Of a DNA stretch of 28,490 nucleotides, positions 6,946-15,061 are shown piece after piece. The position numbers were made by a program, and so were the translations under genes. The stretch is taken from positions 1-28,490 of the forward strand of contig AWGX01000251.1 in assembly GCA_000495415.1 (NCBI GenBank). The letters run 5' to 3'. The DNA comes from Smithella sp. ME-1 (GTDB taxonomy: Bacteria; Desulfobacterota; Syntrophia; Syntrophales; Smithellaceae). The notes beneath the pieces were generated by a model. That model was not told the origin of the DNA and ran no database searches. It saw nothing but the letters and a program-made list of their open reading frames with translations. Within the stretch, counting starts at the first letter, position 1; every line of letters starts with the position of its first letter.

Positions 6946-7842
6946 TTATGAATTTAATATTTTTGTTTTGTCTAAACTTGCTGTGATATTACCAATAATT
7001 TCCTGAAATGTTTTTCCCGCCGGTGTTTTGGAAGCATGGTAGATAAACACTTTACCCGAATCGCCGGATTGCGCGATGGCCGCGTCCATCGGAATCGAAC
7101 CAAGATAAGGGACTTTCATATCTTCAGCTATTTTCTTTCCGCCGCCACTGGGCAAAATTTGTGTAACCTCTCCGCATTTGGGGCAGACAAATCCGCTCAT
7201 GTTTTCGACGACACCCAGCACAGGTACGTCAAGTTTCCGGCAAAAACTGATGGACTTCCTTACGTCGATTGCCGCAACTTTTTGCGGTGTCGTAACAATC
7301 ACCGCGCCGTCGAGCGGTTGAATCAACTGGCAGAGAGACAAAGGCTCGTCACCTGTGCCAGGAGGCGCGTCAACAATCAGATAATCCAGATCGCCCCAAT
7401 TAACATCGGTTAAGAACTGCTTGATGACACCCATTTTCATAGGACCGCGCCAGATGACTGCGTCATCGGGATTTTGCAGCAAAAATCCTATAGACATAAC
7501 TTTCAATCCACCAAATTCAACGGGCGAAAGTCCGTCGGGGCCGCCTTTGAGCGTTTCATTTTCCAATCCCAGCATCGTGGGAACACTGGGGCCATGAATA
7601 TCAACATCCAGTAACCCCACTTTTAGGCCGCCCAGCGCCAGCTCTGTCGCTAAGTTAACGGCCACGGTGCTTTTCCCGACACCGCCCTTGCCGGAGAGCA
7701 CGACAATTTTTCTCTGAATGCGGCATAGTGTCGCCTGCAATTTTCGGCGATCCGCGTATTCTTCCTTGCTTTCATCCTTTTTCTGTTTTTGAGCCGAGCA
7801 ACTGGAATCGTTGCACGTGTCACATGTTTTCTTGTTTTCCAA
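6946..7842 (-). CDS. mrp: Mrp/ApbC/NBP35-family P-loop ATPase, iron-sulfur cluster carrier
   Basis: A 298-residue protein with a TTG start at 7842, GGAGG 10 nt upstream, 6 nt after the IscU-like gene. Residues 51-59 are the deviant Walker A GKGGVGKST. LLDVDIHGPSVP and LIVDAPPGTGDE are the family's other nucleotide motifs. The C-terminal CPKC (Cys220, Cys223) is the bridging cluster ligand of Nbp35/ApbC dimers. An N-terminal Cys group (7, 10, 15) resembles the extra cluster-binding segment of eukaryotic Nbp35. Its role is ATP-dependent transfer of Fe-S clusters to target apoproteins. In the operon it follows the likely scaffold (7849-8250) and precedes a NifX-like protein, a sensible relay order. 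Confidence 0.94.
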   Translation of the reverse strand: MENKKTCDTCNDSSCSAQKQKKDESKEEYADRRKLQATLCRIQRKIVVLSGKGGVGKSTVAVNLATELALGGLKVGLLDVDIHGPSVPTMLGLENETLKGGPDGLSPVEFGGLKVMSIGFLLQNPDDAVIWRGPMKMGVIKQFLTDVNWGDLDYLIVDAPPGTGDEPLSLCQLIQPLDGAVIVTTPQKVAAIDVRKSISFCRKLDVPVLGVVENMSGFVCPKCGEVTQILPSGGGKKIAEDMKVPYLGSIPMDAAIAQSGDSGKVFIYHASKTPAGKTFQEIIGNITASLDKTKILNS

Positions 7843-7848
7843 TTTTTC

Positions 7849-8250
7849 TTAACCTCCGTATTCCTTATATTTTGACTGATAATCCTCACAGGCAGCTTTC
7901 AAAGTGTTTGTTGCCAGAAGCGCGCAGTGCTCGTGATCTTTGGGTAGCCCCTCAAGCGCATTGAGCACATCCTGCTGGTTTATGGATTTGACTTCATCAA
8001 GCGATTTTCCTTCAGCCAGACATGTTGTCATGGAACCGCTTGCAATCGACGGCCCGCAGCCGTCCGTAATGAAAGATATTATCTTTATTTTTCCATCCTT
8101 TACCTTCAGCCAGAACTCCATTGTGTCGCCACAGGGGCCGGTAATTCTGGCATGCCCGTTGAAATCGTCCAACCTGCCCATGTTATGCGGGTCATTGGCA
8201 TGTCTGTTTGCTGTACGATGAAATATCTCCAAATTGACGAACTCGCTCAC
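7849..8250 (-). CDS. IscU/NifU N-terminal-type Fe-S cluster scaffold
   Basis: A 133-residue protein from a GTG start at 8250; AAGGAGG is 13 nt upstream, rather far, and no ATG lies closer. The three conserved scaffold Cys are present: GPCGDTMEFWL (Cys40), DGCGPSIASGSM (Cys65) and HCALLATNTLKAAC (Cys108, with Cys120 after it). The Asp next to the first Cys is also conserved. It would assemble [2Fe-2S] or [4Fe-4S] clusters and hand them to the Mrp ATPase encoded 6 nt downstream. No cysteine desulfurase gene is in the window, so sulfur must come from elsewhere. Confidence 0.9.
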   Translation of the reverse strand: MSEFVNLEIFHRTANRHANDPHNMGRLDDFNGHARITGPCGDTMEFWLKVKDGKIKIISFITDGCGPSIASGSMTTCLAEGKSLDEVKSINQQDVLNALEGLPKDHEHCALLATNTLKAACEDYQSKYKEYGG

Positions 8251-8268
8251 TGATGATCTTGATCCTCC

Positions 8269-9141
8269 TTAAATATTTAAATGATGCCAGAGTTGCCGGA
8301 TATCGTCGGCGCTGGGCGCATCGATTTCCACGACCGCTTTTTGTTGAATTTGAGCGCGCGTTACGGCGCTATCGTAGCAAATGCGACCAGCAATCTTCGC
8401 GCCCCGGGCAACCGCATTTTCTTCAATACGAGCCGTCATCTCCTGATTAATGTCCCACTTGTTGACGCATATGGATGCGGGAATCTGGAAATGTCGCGCA
8501 AGGGAAAGCACCCTTTCCAGATCGTGTTCACCCGATACGGTGGGCTCAGTGACAATCAAAACCTGCGTCGCGCCGGTCAGTGAAGCGATTACAGGACAGC
8601 CAATCCCCGGTGGGCCATCCACAATAATCATTTTGTAATCTTCTTTTTCAGCCAATTGCCTTGCCTCGCGACGCACAGTCGAAACCAGTTTGCCGGAATT
8701 TTCGGCGGCAATGCCCAGGCGCGCGTGAACCATCGGGCCACAACGCGTGTCGGATATAAACCACTGACCGCAATGACTTTCCGGAAAATCAATGGCCTCA
8801 GCCGGACAAAACCGCACGCAAACGCCGCAGCCTTCGCAGGAAACATGATCGATAAAATACTCCATACTGCCCTTATTGTTTTGCCGGGTTTTTACCGCGC
8901 CAAAACGGCAGAGTTCAGCGCATACGCCGCAGGCCGTGCAGTCCGCCTGTCTGATAATCGCCTCATAACCGCTTTCAAATTCATGTCTTTCGCGTACAAT
9001 TGGATCCAAGACTAAATGTAAATCGGCGGCATCCACATCGCAGTCGCAGATAACGGGGCGATTCGCCAGGACGGCAAAGGACGCCGTCACGCTCGTTTTT
9101 CCTGTTCCTCCCTTACCGCTGATGATGACAAGTTCTTTCAT
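8269..9141 (-). CDS. MinD-superfamily ATPase with inserted 2x[4Fe-4S] ferredoxin domain, copy 1
   Basis: A 290-residue protein, started at ATG 9141 because this begins exactly at the P-loop strand (MKELVIISGKGGTGKTS); a longer frame to 9174 would run into the methyltransferase gene. Residues 9-16 are the Walker A. Two ferredoxin clusters are inserted: Cys68, 71, 74, 78 and Cys102, 105, 108, 112. MIIVDGPPGIGCPV is the switch II region. The architecture matches the Orp3/Orp4 ATPases encoded with the orange protein of Desulfovibrio vulgaris. It probably couples ATP hydrolysis to cofactor assembly or electron transfer. A sister gene is at 11676. Confidence 0.92.
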   Translation of the reverse strand: MKELVIISGKGGTGKTSVTASFAVLANRPVICDCDVDAADLHLVLDPIVRERHEFESGYEAIIRQADCTACGVCAELCRFGAVKTRQNNKGSMEYFIDHVSCEGCGVCVRFCPAEAIDFPESHCGQWFISDTRCGPMVHARLGIAAENSGKLVSTVRREARQLAEKEDYKMIIVDGPPGIGCPVIASLTGATQVLIVTEPTVSGEHDLERVLSLARHFQIPASICVNKWDINQEMTARIEENAVARGAKIAGRICYDSAVTRAQIQQKAVVEIDAPSADDIRQLWHHLNI

Positions 9142-9163
9142 GACGAAACCCTTCTTAAAAAAA

Positions 9164-9787
9164 TCACTCTGCAATTTTCCTGGCTATCAGCACATCTTGA
9201 GAGGGGCTATGATGTTCTTCCACATTCAATCCCAGTTCGATTAATGCATCTTTTGTATCTGTCATTGTCCCCGAATTCACTTCGTGTTTTCGTCCATCGA
9301 GCGCGTGAATTTTATCTAATATGGCCAAGACGTTAGCGTTAAAATCACTCAATATGATTTTTCCCTTAGGGGATAATATTCTGATAAGTTCAGAGCACGC
9401 CTTGCGGACAGAAGAAAGATGATGAATCATATTGACGGCAAAGATCACATCGAAGAAGACATCGTCACAGGGTATATACTCGACGTTAGCTATAACGAAA
9501 GAAACTTGTTTTTGCAATTCATAGTACTTAAGATTAAGCAGCGCGTATCTTTGTTCTTCAGCCGAAATGTCAAAGGAAAAAAAATGATAACCGGCAAGCG
9601 CCAGAGCCAGCGTAAAATATCCCTTGCCCGTACCCACTTCCAGAATATTTCCGGCAAGGGGTTGTGCTTTTTCAATAATGAAAGATCCCTCTTTTTCAAT
9701 ATCATAGCCGACTTTACTATAAAGTTCGACTCGTTTTAAATAGCGCTGATGATTTTCAATAACTTCATTTTCCATAATCGCGAACAA
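9164..9787 (-). CDS. Class I SAM-dependent methyltransferase
   Basis: A 207-residue protein. Motif I is NILEVGTGKGYFTLALA near residues 47-63, followed by the acidic motif II (FFSFDIS), motif III (VEYIPCDDVFFDVIFAVNMIHHL) and a post-motif strand (KGKIILSDFN). The fold is the small COG2226-type methyltransferase. I use the TTG at 9787, which has AGGA 7 nt upstream; the ATG at 9775 is the alternative but its nearest ribosome site is too far away. The methyl acceptor is unknown. Gap is 28 nt to the Psd gene upstream and 22 nt to the MinD gene downstream. Confidence 0.83.
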   Translation of the reverse strand: MFAIMENEVIENHQRYLKRVELYSKVGYDIEKEGSFIIEKAQPLAGNILEVGTGKGYFTLALALAGYHFFSFDISAEEQRYALLNLKYYELQKQVSFVIANVEYIPCDDVFFDVIFAVNMIHHLSSVRKACSELIRILSPKGKIILSDFNANVLAILDKIHALDGRKHEVNSGTMTDTKDALIELGLNVEEHHSPSQDVLIARKIAE

Positions 9788-9815
9788 TGCCTTTTCCTGA
9801 AATCTAACAGATTGT

Positions 9816-10460
9816 TTATTTTAAAATTGCAATAATATCTTTTGCCCCTTTTACATGATCTCCGAGCTTGACTTTGATTTCGGAGTTTTCGGGCAAAAAT
9901 ATATCCACCCGCGAACCAAAGCATATCAGTCCATAACGTTCACCTTTTTTAATGGCATCGCCCGTTTTTACGTAACAAATGATACGCCGTGCAATAAATC
10001 CGGCAATTTGTTTTACAAGTATTTTTGTGTTGCCGTTGTCAATGACCATCGAAGTTTGTTCGTTTTCCAGTGAGGCCTTGGTAACGGCTGCAATGTGAAA
10101 TTTACCCGGGTTGTATTTGATTATTTCAACCTTTCCGCCTACGGGGACTCTGTTTACGTGTACGTTAAATATTGAAAGGAAAATACTAATTTGATAGACA
10201 GGTTGGTCAAGATAATCCTTTTCGTGAATTTTAGTGACAACCACCACCTTGCCGTCGGCCGGGGAAACCACAAGGCCGTCGCCTGAAGGAACAATTCTCT
10301 GGGGATCGCGGAAAAAAAACGCAACAAACAAAGTAAATGTTAACATGATAAATCCCGCAATGATCCATTGCCATAAAAAAAATAATCCCGTAAGAACAGC
10401 CAAAGGAATAATTAGTTTAAATCCTTCAACGGCTAGGGGAAATCTTCTTTTGTCATCCAC
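9816..10460 (-). CDS. psd: Phosphatidylserine decarboxylase proenzyme, short form
   Basis: A 214-residue protein from GTG 10460, preceded by AAAGGAG with 7-nt spacing; a longer frame to 10550 would overlap the radical SAM gene. Residues 17-50 are hydrophobic and form the membrane anchor. FFFRDPQR, SPADGKVV and the His motif NVHVNRVPVGG are family signatures. LICFGSRVDIFLP carries the Gly182-Ser183 self-cleavage site that makes the pyruvoyl cofactor. The enzyme makes phosphatidylethanolamine from phosphatidylserine at the cytoplasmic membrane. No phosphatidylserine synthase gene adjoins it, so its placement inside a metal-cofactor operon is odd. Confidence 0.93.
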   Translation of the reverse strand: MDDKRRFPLAVEGFKLIIPLAVLTGLFFLWQWIIAGFIMLTFTLFVAFFFRDPQRIVPSGDGLVVSPADGKVVVVTKIHEKDYLDQPVYQISIFLSIFNVHVNRVPVGGKVEIIKYNPGKFHIAAVTKASLENEQTSMVIDNGNTKILVKQIAGFIARRIICYVKTGDAIKKGERYGLICFGSRVDIFLPENSEIKVKLGDHVKGAKDIIAILK

Positions 10461-10479
10461 AGAAGAACTCCTTTCTCTG

Positions 10480-11430
10480 TCAGTGTTTATCACATATCTT
10501 ATAAAACACTTCGCTTTTAGAACGTATTGCCACAATACGTTTTTCATCAATGAGTCGCATCAGTGCTTTAGCCGTTTCGTGAGCGTGTAATTTTAATCCG
10601 GATGAAATTCCGGTCAACGTGCAGGGGCGTCTTGTCAGCAGATTAATTATTTCTGAATCGGTCACTTCTGTAGTTGAAGTAATATTAATGTTATGGGATT
10701 CGTCCCCACTGATAATTTCCACATCCCCTGGAAAAAGTAAAGCCAGTTTCTCCATTTGTTTTTTATTTACAGCGCTGATGTAATCTTCTTCCACTGGCCG
10801 GCAAACCGTGTTGAGTTGTATCTTATCAGCGCCTATTTCTTTTGTGTAAGCAGCAATTTTCTGCACTTCAGCGTTCATGCCGGTTATACCGGAGAGGACG
10901 AAAACCTCCAGCCATACTTTACCCGGGAAATTTCTGGTAAATTCAATCAGACCGTTTATCATTTTTTCAAAAGATATATCCGGATGCGGACGATTGACGT
11001 AACCAAACAGGTTTTCATCTCCAGCATCCAGTGAAGGAATTACCAGATCGGCCTGCTCCAGGGCTTTCCGGACTTCCGGCAGATAAAGCAAAGATCCGTT
11101 TGTTATAACAGCGACGGGAATATTTGTTATTTTCTTGATTTGTTTAATTAAATTGCCAACCCCTGAATGCAGCGTCGGTTCACCGGAACCGGCAACACTT
11201 ATATAATCGGGAAATTCGCCCATTGCCAATTTTATTTCCAACTCATTTAAAATATCCTTAACGGGAACGTAGGGAAGTCGCGCCATTGTTTTGTTTGTCG
11301 TTCTTCCTAATTGACAATAGATGCAATCGTAGGTGCAGGTTTTAAACGGCACCATATCAATACCCAACGAGCGTCCTAATCTTCGCGACGGGACAGGTCC
11401 GTAAATGTATTTATAGACATTTGTACTCAT
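10480..11430 (-). CDS. Radical SAM protein (COG0731-type) with C-terminal winged helix
   Basis: A 316-residue protein from ATG 11430 with GGAG 6 nt upstream; the start lies 1 nt after the FmdB stop. The N-terminus reads YGPVPSRRLGRSLGID and TCTYDCIYCQLG, giving the CxxxCxxC cluster ligands Cys32, 36 and 39. SGEPTLH corresponds to the GGEP SAM-binding motif. After about residue 240 the protein has HETAKALMRLIDEKRI, a winged-helix-like tail. This family is widespread in anaerobes and of unknown substrate. Its position between FmdB and Psd in the cofactor operon suggests a maturation role, but that is inference. Confidence 0.88.
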   Translation of the reverse strand: MSTNVYKYIYGPVPSRRLGRSLGIDMVPFKTCTYDCIYCQLGRTTNKTMARLPYVPVKDILNELEIKLAMGEFPDYISVAGSGEPTLHSGVGNLIKQIKKITNIPVAVITNGSLLYLPEVRKALEQADLVIPSLDAGDENLFGYVNRPHPDISFEKMINGLIEFTRNFPGKVWLEVFVLSGITGMNAEVQKIAAYTKEIGADKIQLNTVCRPVEEDYISAVNKKQMEKLALLFPGDVEIISGDESHNINITSTTEVTDSEIINLLTRRPCTLTGISSGLKLHAHETAKALMRLIDEKRIVAIRSKSEVFYKICDKH

Positions 11431-11431
11431 C

Positions 11432-11689
11432 TTAATCTCCGCAAGGGGCTTGCCCGCATTTTCTATTCGCGCCGCAGCAAGTTTTCCCGGTTTCTTCGAA
11501 GGAACAGTTTTTGGCAGAGTCGCGCATACTGACACCAGATGATTTCATAATGAAACCGCTGCCACCGCTAACCAGTCTCTGGACTTCTGCCCCGCATTCG
11601 GGGCAGACCTTGATGGGCGCATCTTTCATGCCTTGTTGTCTTTCAAAGTGCGTGCCGCAGTGGCTGCATGCATATTCATACGTGGGCAT
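11432..11689 (-). CDS. FmdB-family zinc-ribbon protein with extra Cys-rich tail
   Basis: An 85-residue protein overlapping the end of the upstream MinD gene by 14 nt (start ATG 11689, GGAGG 11 nt upstream). The N-terminus MPTYEYACSHCG is the FmdB signature. Cys8, 11, 29 and 32 form the zinc ribbon. A Gly/Ser linker leads to a second Cys group (62, 71, 72, 78, 83; KTCCGANRKCGQAPCGD) that is not part of the basic FmdB domain and could bind another metal or cluster. FmdB-type proteins are regulators or small accessory factors; the precise role is unknown. Confidence 0.87.
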   Translation of the reverse strand: MPTYEYACSHCGTHFERQQGMKDAPIKVCPECGAEVQRLVSGGSGFIMKSSGVSMRDSAKNCSFEETGKTCCGANRKCGQAPCGD

Positions 11690-12542
11690 AATTTGTATTT
11701 CCTCCCGTTTTTTTAAAAGATGTCATTTCCCCTATCAAACTATGAAAAAGACCCTGATATTCCGGAAGTGCATCCACCATAAGAATACCCCGGGAATAGC
11801 TTTCAGCGATCCGCCGGTCATCAGGTATTTCCAGCAAAATGGGGATGCCTTTTTTTTCGCAATAATAGTGCACACGCTCGTCCCCGCTGCCCATGCGATT
11901 GACGATGACGCCAAAAGGAACTTTAAGTTCGTTAACCATATCCACTGCCAGCGAAAGATCGTTCAGACCGAACGGCGTTGGTTCCGTGACGAGTAAAACC
12001 ATATCGTTATCCCGAATTGCAGCAATGACCGGACACGATGTTCCCGGGGGCGCATCCAGGATGGCCGGTATATCACTTTGTAGACGTTCTCTAACCGCCC
12101 TGATCAACGGCGGAGCCATGGCTACACCCACATCCAACCTTCCACTAATGAGCGTGATGTTGTTTAATTTTGTAGTTTCAATTACGCCTATTCGCCTGCC
12201 GACTTCCTGAATGGCTTTGGTGGGACAAACCATCGTGCATCCGCCGCAACCGTGACACAATTCAGGAAATATAAGCGGAGCAGTTCCGAAGGTAACAATC
12301 GCATGGTATTTGCAAAATTTTCCGCATTCACCACAACCGTTACAAAGCGCTTCATCAACTTGAGGAACAGGAATAGTTACAATTTCCTCTTTGAGTTTGT
12401 TGCCTTTGAGAAACAGATGAGCATTCGGCTCTTCCACGTCGCAGTCCAGAAGTTGCACAGGAACGCCAAGCGTTCGTGCCAGGTTTACGGATACAGTGGT
12501 CTTACCGGTTCCGCCTTTACCGGAGGCGATAGCTATTTTCAT
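11676..12542 (-). CDS. MinD-superfamily ATPase with inserted 2x[4Fe-4S] ferredoxin domain, copy 2
   Basis: A 288-residue protein from ATG 12542, GGAGG 6 nt upstream, overlapping the preceding membrane-protein gene by ATGA. Walker A is SGKGGTGKTT at residues 7-16. The insert has cluster Cys67, 70, 73, 77 and Cys96, 99, 102, 106. PAILDAPPGTSCPV is the switch II region and LLVTEPTPFGLNDL follows. It is clearly paralogous to the copy at 8269-9141, with which it may form a heterodimer, as proposed for the two ATPases of the ORP complex. Function in cofactor assembly is inferred from family and context. Confidence 0.92.
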   Translation of the reverse strand: MKIAIASGKGGTGKTTVSVNLARTLGVPVQLLDCDVEEPNAHLFLKGNKLKEEIVTIPVPQVDEALCNGCGECGKFCKYHAIVTFGTAPLIFPELCHGCGGCTMVCPTKAIQEVGRRIGVIETTKLNNITLISGRLDVGVAMAPPLIRAVRERLQSDIPAILDAPPGTSCPVIAAIRDNDMVLLVTEPTPFGLNDLSLAVDMVNELKVPFGVIVNRMGSGDERVHYYCEKKGIPILLEIPDDRRIAESYSRGILMVDALPEYQGLFHSLIGEMTSFKKTGGNTNYAHV

Positions 12543-13180
12543 CGCGCACCTCCATGAGTAACAGGAGAGACGATTTCTGCATCATTATTTTTTATCCACA
12601 AGAGCGGAAAAACGATATCGCTGGTACAGCAGGGAACCCATACCGCTAAAAATAGAAAGACCGCTACTAAAATGGCGGTTACAACATCGATGGATGTGCC
12701 CATTGCCATCATAATGTGAAACAATGACGCCCAGGTGCTTAAAAACACATGAATCGTATGAGAAAATTTCGTTTTTGGATTTATGTACCCTATTGCTATT
12801 CCGGCAAAAGCCAGCGGATTTACCAGCCACCATTTTTCGATAAAGCCCAGATGAATGCCGCGATTAGGCATATTGAGCAGCCATTCGCCGGCAAAAGGAA
12901 TCAGCGAGTCACTCAATGTCGCGATTCCCACCGAACCGATGTACCCGATGACTAATGTGCGCCAAATTCCTCCGTTGGAATGCAGGCGGTACATGGCGGT
13001 GGTCACTAAAGCGCTCACCAGCACGTGCAGAGGATGGAGGGTCCAGAAAAGCGTGGACGAAATTTCCCTTGATATCTGGAATTGGATAAAAGCGGCCATG
13101 ATGACAATGCCCGTTACGGTTCCAAACGCCGTAAAGGGGGCGTGCGCTTTGAGTTCGGTGGCAATCACGACAGCTTTCAT
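12539..13180 (-). CDS. Unrecognised polytopic membrane protein with His and CC-x2-D motifs
   Basis: A 213-residue protein with about five or six hydrophobic segments. I do not recognise the family. Conserved-looking polar residues lie inside or next to the helices: His49 and His52 (LHPLHVLVSALVT), Asp91, His141, 144 and 155, and a C-terminal VPCCTSDIVFPLL (Cys184, Cys185, Asp188). Such residues could bind a transition metal or heme. It overlaps trmO by 4 nt and the second MinD gene by 4 nt, so it is translationally coupled to both. A metal- or sulfur-transport role for the cofactor pathway is a guess. Confidence 0.8.
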   Translation of the reverse strand: MKAVVIATELKAHAPFTAFGTVTGIVIMAAFIQFQISREISSTLFWTLHPLHVLVSALVTTAMYRLHSNGGIWRTLVIGYIGSVGIATLSDSLIPFAGEWLLNMPNRGIHLGFIEKWWLVNPLAFAGIAIGYINPKTKFSHTIHVFLSTWASLFHIMMAMGTSIDVVTAILVAVFLFLAVWVPCCTSDIVFPLLWIKNNDAEIVSPVTHGGAR

Positions 13181-13668
13181 GAACGATATCCTCTTTTTCC
13201 TCTTTTTATTGCCGTCTCATGGTCAACTTCATCCTGCCAGCCATTTTTCGTGACATTGCGAAGATCAAACTTGGCCGTGTAGGGTTTGATGTCCAGAAGC
13301 GGCGTTCCGTCCAGTATATCCACACCGTCCAGATGCAAAATGTTGCCCTCAATGCCAAGTAATTCCACTACACTCAATCCAATAGGGTTTGGGCGGCAGG
13401 GCGCACGCGTCGAAAAAATGCCGCGATCAACATCCTGCAAAAATGGCTTAACGATTAGCTGAACCTCTCGCGATTTGTGAAAATGATAAATAAGGTAGAT
13501 ATGCGAAAAATTGCTAAGATCACGCAAACCACCGACAAACTCCGGAAGCAGTTCAACGTACCCCTTGCAGCCTTTGGCGTAAACAGGCTGGATGGGAGTT
13601 TCTTCAGCTATCGTATGCTCACTATGGATGATACCGATAGTCCAATAAAGAATTTCACATTTGTTCAT
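13177..13668 (-). CDS. trmO: TrmO/TsaA-family tRNA t6A37 N6-methyltransferase
   Basis: A 163-residue protein beginning at ATG 13668, overlapping the preceding NifX-like gene by ATGA. Family motifs: IGIIHSEH at the N-terminus, FSHIYLIYHFHKS, and the SAM-binding loop IFSTRAPCRPNPIGLSVV (residues 84-101). VDILDGTPLLDIKPY closes the core. The known E. coli enzyme methylates t6A in tRNA-Thr. Here it is shorter than the E. coli protein (no C-terminal domain), as in many archaea and deltaproteobacteria, where TsaA domains often occur in metal-cofactor clusters. Its substrate here may differ. Confidence 0.9.
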   Translation of the reverse strand: MNKCEILYWTIGIIHSEHTIAEETPIQPVYAKGCKGYVELLPEFVGGLRDLSNFSHIYLIYHFHKSREVQLIVKPFLQDVDRGIFSTRAPCRPNPIGLSVVELLGIEGNILHLDGVDILDGTPLLDIKPYTAKFDLRNVTKNGWQDEVDHETAIKRGKRGYRS

Positions 13669-14027
13669 ACCCAGTGTCCTTCAACATCTGCCGATTTGGA
13701 TTCATCTAATTTCCCGGCAAGGTAAAGTTCCAGCGCTTCTTTTACGGTGGAGGCAGAAGTATTGTAGATTTTGATGCCTGCCGCTTCCAATACACGAAAC
13801 GCTTTCGGACCGCAATGCCCGGTAATAAGAGCCTTTACACCAAGTCGGGCGATATTTTGCGCGGACTGAATCCCCGCACCCTGTGCCGCGTTTAAATTCT
13901 GTTCGTTATCGATGATCTCGAATGTTTTAGCTTCCAGATCGTAGATAAGAAATTTTGGCGCCCGCCCGAATCTACTGTCCAACGGAGCATTCAGATCATT
14001 ACCTGATGTTGTAATTGCAATTTTCAT
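13665..14027 (-). CDS. NifX/ORP-like protein, copy 2
   Basis: A 120-residue protein starting MKIAITTSGNDLNAPLDSRF. The sequence shows the standard pattern: GRAPKFLIYD, ALITGHCGPKAFRVLEAAGIKIY, and STVKEALELYLAGKL. The central loop is TGHCGPKA, with a Cys where copies 1 and 4 have GGMGQ/GNMGQ; this GHCGPKA form is the version typical of MTH1175-like proteins. It ends HWV, overlapping trmO by 4 nt, and starts 13 nt after the CGGC gene. A cofactor-carrier role is inferred. Confidence 0.9.
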   Translation of the reverse strand: MKIAITTSGNDLNAPLDSRFGRAPKFLIYDLEAKTFEIIDNEQNLNAAQGAGIQSAQNIARLGVKALITGHCGPKAFRVLEAAGIKIYNTSASTVKEALELYLAGKLDESKSADVEGHWV

Positions 14028-14040
14028 TTTTTTATCCTCT

Positions 14041-14484
14041 TCAATCGTATGTTTTTTTTATTTCTTCCGGCTCCTGCAAAAGATATGCAGCCACTTCACT
14101 CATATTGCTATCATTCCAAAAGGAAAGTCGCGCATGCGCATCCATATATTTTTGAGGAATGGGATGGGTCCCTACAACCACCGATAATCCATAGATTGTT
14201 TCGATAAATGTCTGGAAATATCGAATGTTCGGACACGGCGGATAACCGACCACCAAACCAGTCGCGAGATGAATGATTTCTGCGCCGTTTTTCTTCATTT
14301 CTGCCGGGACATATTCAATATTTCCACCAGGACAACCGCCGCAATTAGAATAACCTGCGATTTCCACCAATTCTGTAAGCGGATAGTGAGAAAAGGCGCC
14401 TACACGCTCCCGTAACGCCCGAAAACACTTTCCCCCACCACAATTTTTATAACGAGCACAGATGATAATGCCAATTTTGATCAT
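14041..14484 (-). CDS. CGGC-domain protein
   Basis: A 147-residue protein with the CGGC domain: MIKIGIIICARYKNCGGGKCFRAL at the N-terminus (Cys9, 15, 20), GYSNCGGCPGGN (Cys48, Cys51), and VGYPPCPN (Cys84). The six ordered Cys suggest metal or cluster binding. The family is found in methanogens and anaerobic bacteria and is functionally uncharacterised. It is upstream of the second NifX-like gene by 13 nt and follows a 169-bp gap that contains two hairpins, so it could also be read from a separate promoter. Confidence 0.87.
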   Translation of the reverse strand: MIKIGIIICARYKNCGGGKCFRALRERVGAFSHYPLTELVEIAGYSNCGGCPGGNIEYVPAEMKKNGAEIIHLATGLVVGYPPCPNIRYFQTFIETIYGLSVVVGTHPIPQKYMDAHARLSFWNDSNMSEVAAYLLQEPEEIKKTYD

Positions 14485-14573
14485 AATAAAAGTCCTTTTT
14501 ACAACTTACTAGAATCGGTATTTCCAATTAGAGCAGCGTTGCTGTCTGTATCTTTTTACAAATATTTTGTTAC

Positions 14574-14635
14574 GGTGACAGCGCGAAGCGGCGACTTACG
14601 CGCCATCACCGCATTGCATGGATAAGCTCCATGCC
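14574..14635 (-). repeat. Two adjacent hairpins in the DUF5320-CGGC gap
   Basis: GGTGA-CA-GCGCG pairs with CGCGC-CA-TCACC across 14574-14610 (two 5-bp arms with a symmetric CA/CA internal loop). Just beyond it GCATGGA and TCCATGC pair across a 5-nt loop (about 14615-14633). Neither has a T-tract on the minus strand, so they are not simple terminators. They may be an mRNA processing or stabilising element, or a REP-like sequence. Confidence 0.5.
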
Positions 14636-14653
14636 AGCTGGCAGAAGAGGCTA

Positions 14654-15028
14654 TTATTTCTGCGCTTCTGTATTCAATTCATCCAGCCGTTTTTTGATGG
14701 CATCCAACTCGGTCTTTAGTATTTCAGCCTGATTATTAAGCGCCTGTTTCTCTGTCGCCGGATCGATTTTTTGATACGGAGCGGACATAGTGCTGCCAGC
14801 CCAGGCCCATCCTGGGACACCGGTGGCGTAAAACCTGTTACGGAAGCCAAATCCTCCACCGCGTGCACCTCGACCACCGAAACCGGCACCTCTTCCGAAA
14901 CCCATGCCGAAGCCACGTCCTCCAAATTTATTCATATAACCGGGCACTCCAAAACCCGCACAATAACCGGCACCACGTCCGGTCATCGGTCCCATTCCCA
15001 TGGGGCCTGTTGCATCTCCTCTTGGCAT
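14654..15028 (-). CDS. DUF5320 Gly/Met-rich protein with C-terminal coiled coil
   Basis: A 124-residue protein; I start at ATG 15028, with GGAGG 9 nt upstream, which gives the family N-terminus MPRGDATGPMGMGPMTGRG. Residues 8-70 are almost entirely Gly, Arg, Phe and Met in short repeats (GFGMGFGRGAGFGGRGARGG), with one Cys23. Residues 92-124 form a charged amphipathic helix, probably a coiled coil (ILKTELDAIKKRLDELN). DUF5320 genes regularly accompany NifX/ORP clusters. Function is unknown; a structural or metal-binding partner seems likely. Confidence 0.85.
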   Translation of the reverse strand: MPRGDATGPMGMGPMTGRGAGYCAGFGVPGYMNKFGGRGFGMGFGRGAGFGGRGARGGGFGFRNRFYATGVPGWAWAGSTMSAPYQKIDPATEKQALNNQAEILKTELDAIKKRLDELNTEAQK

Positions 15029-15061
15029 AATAAAAATCCTCCTTCCCAAGTTTGTTGTGAT

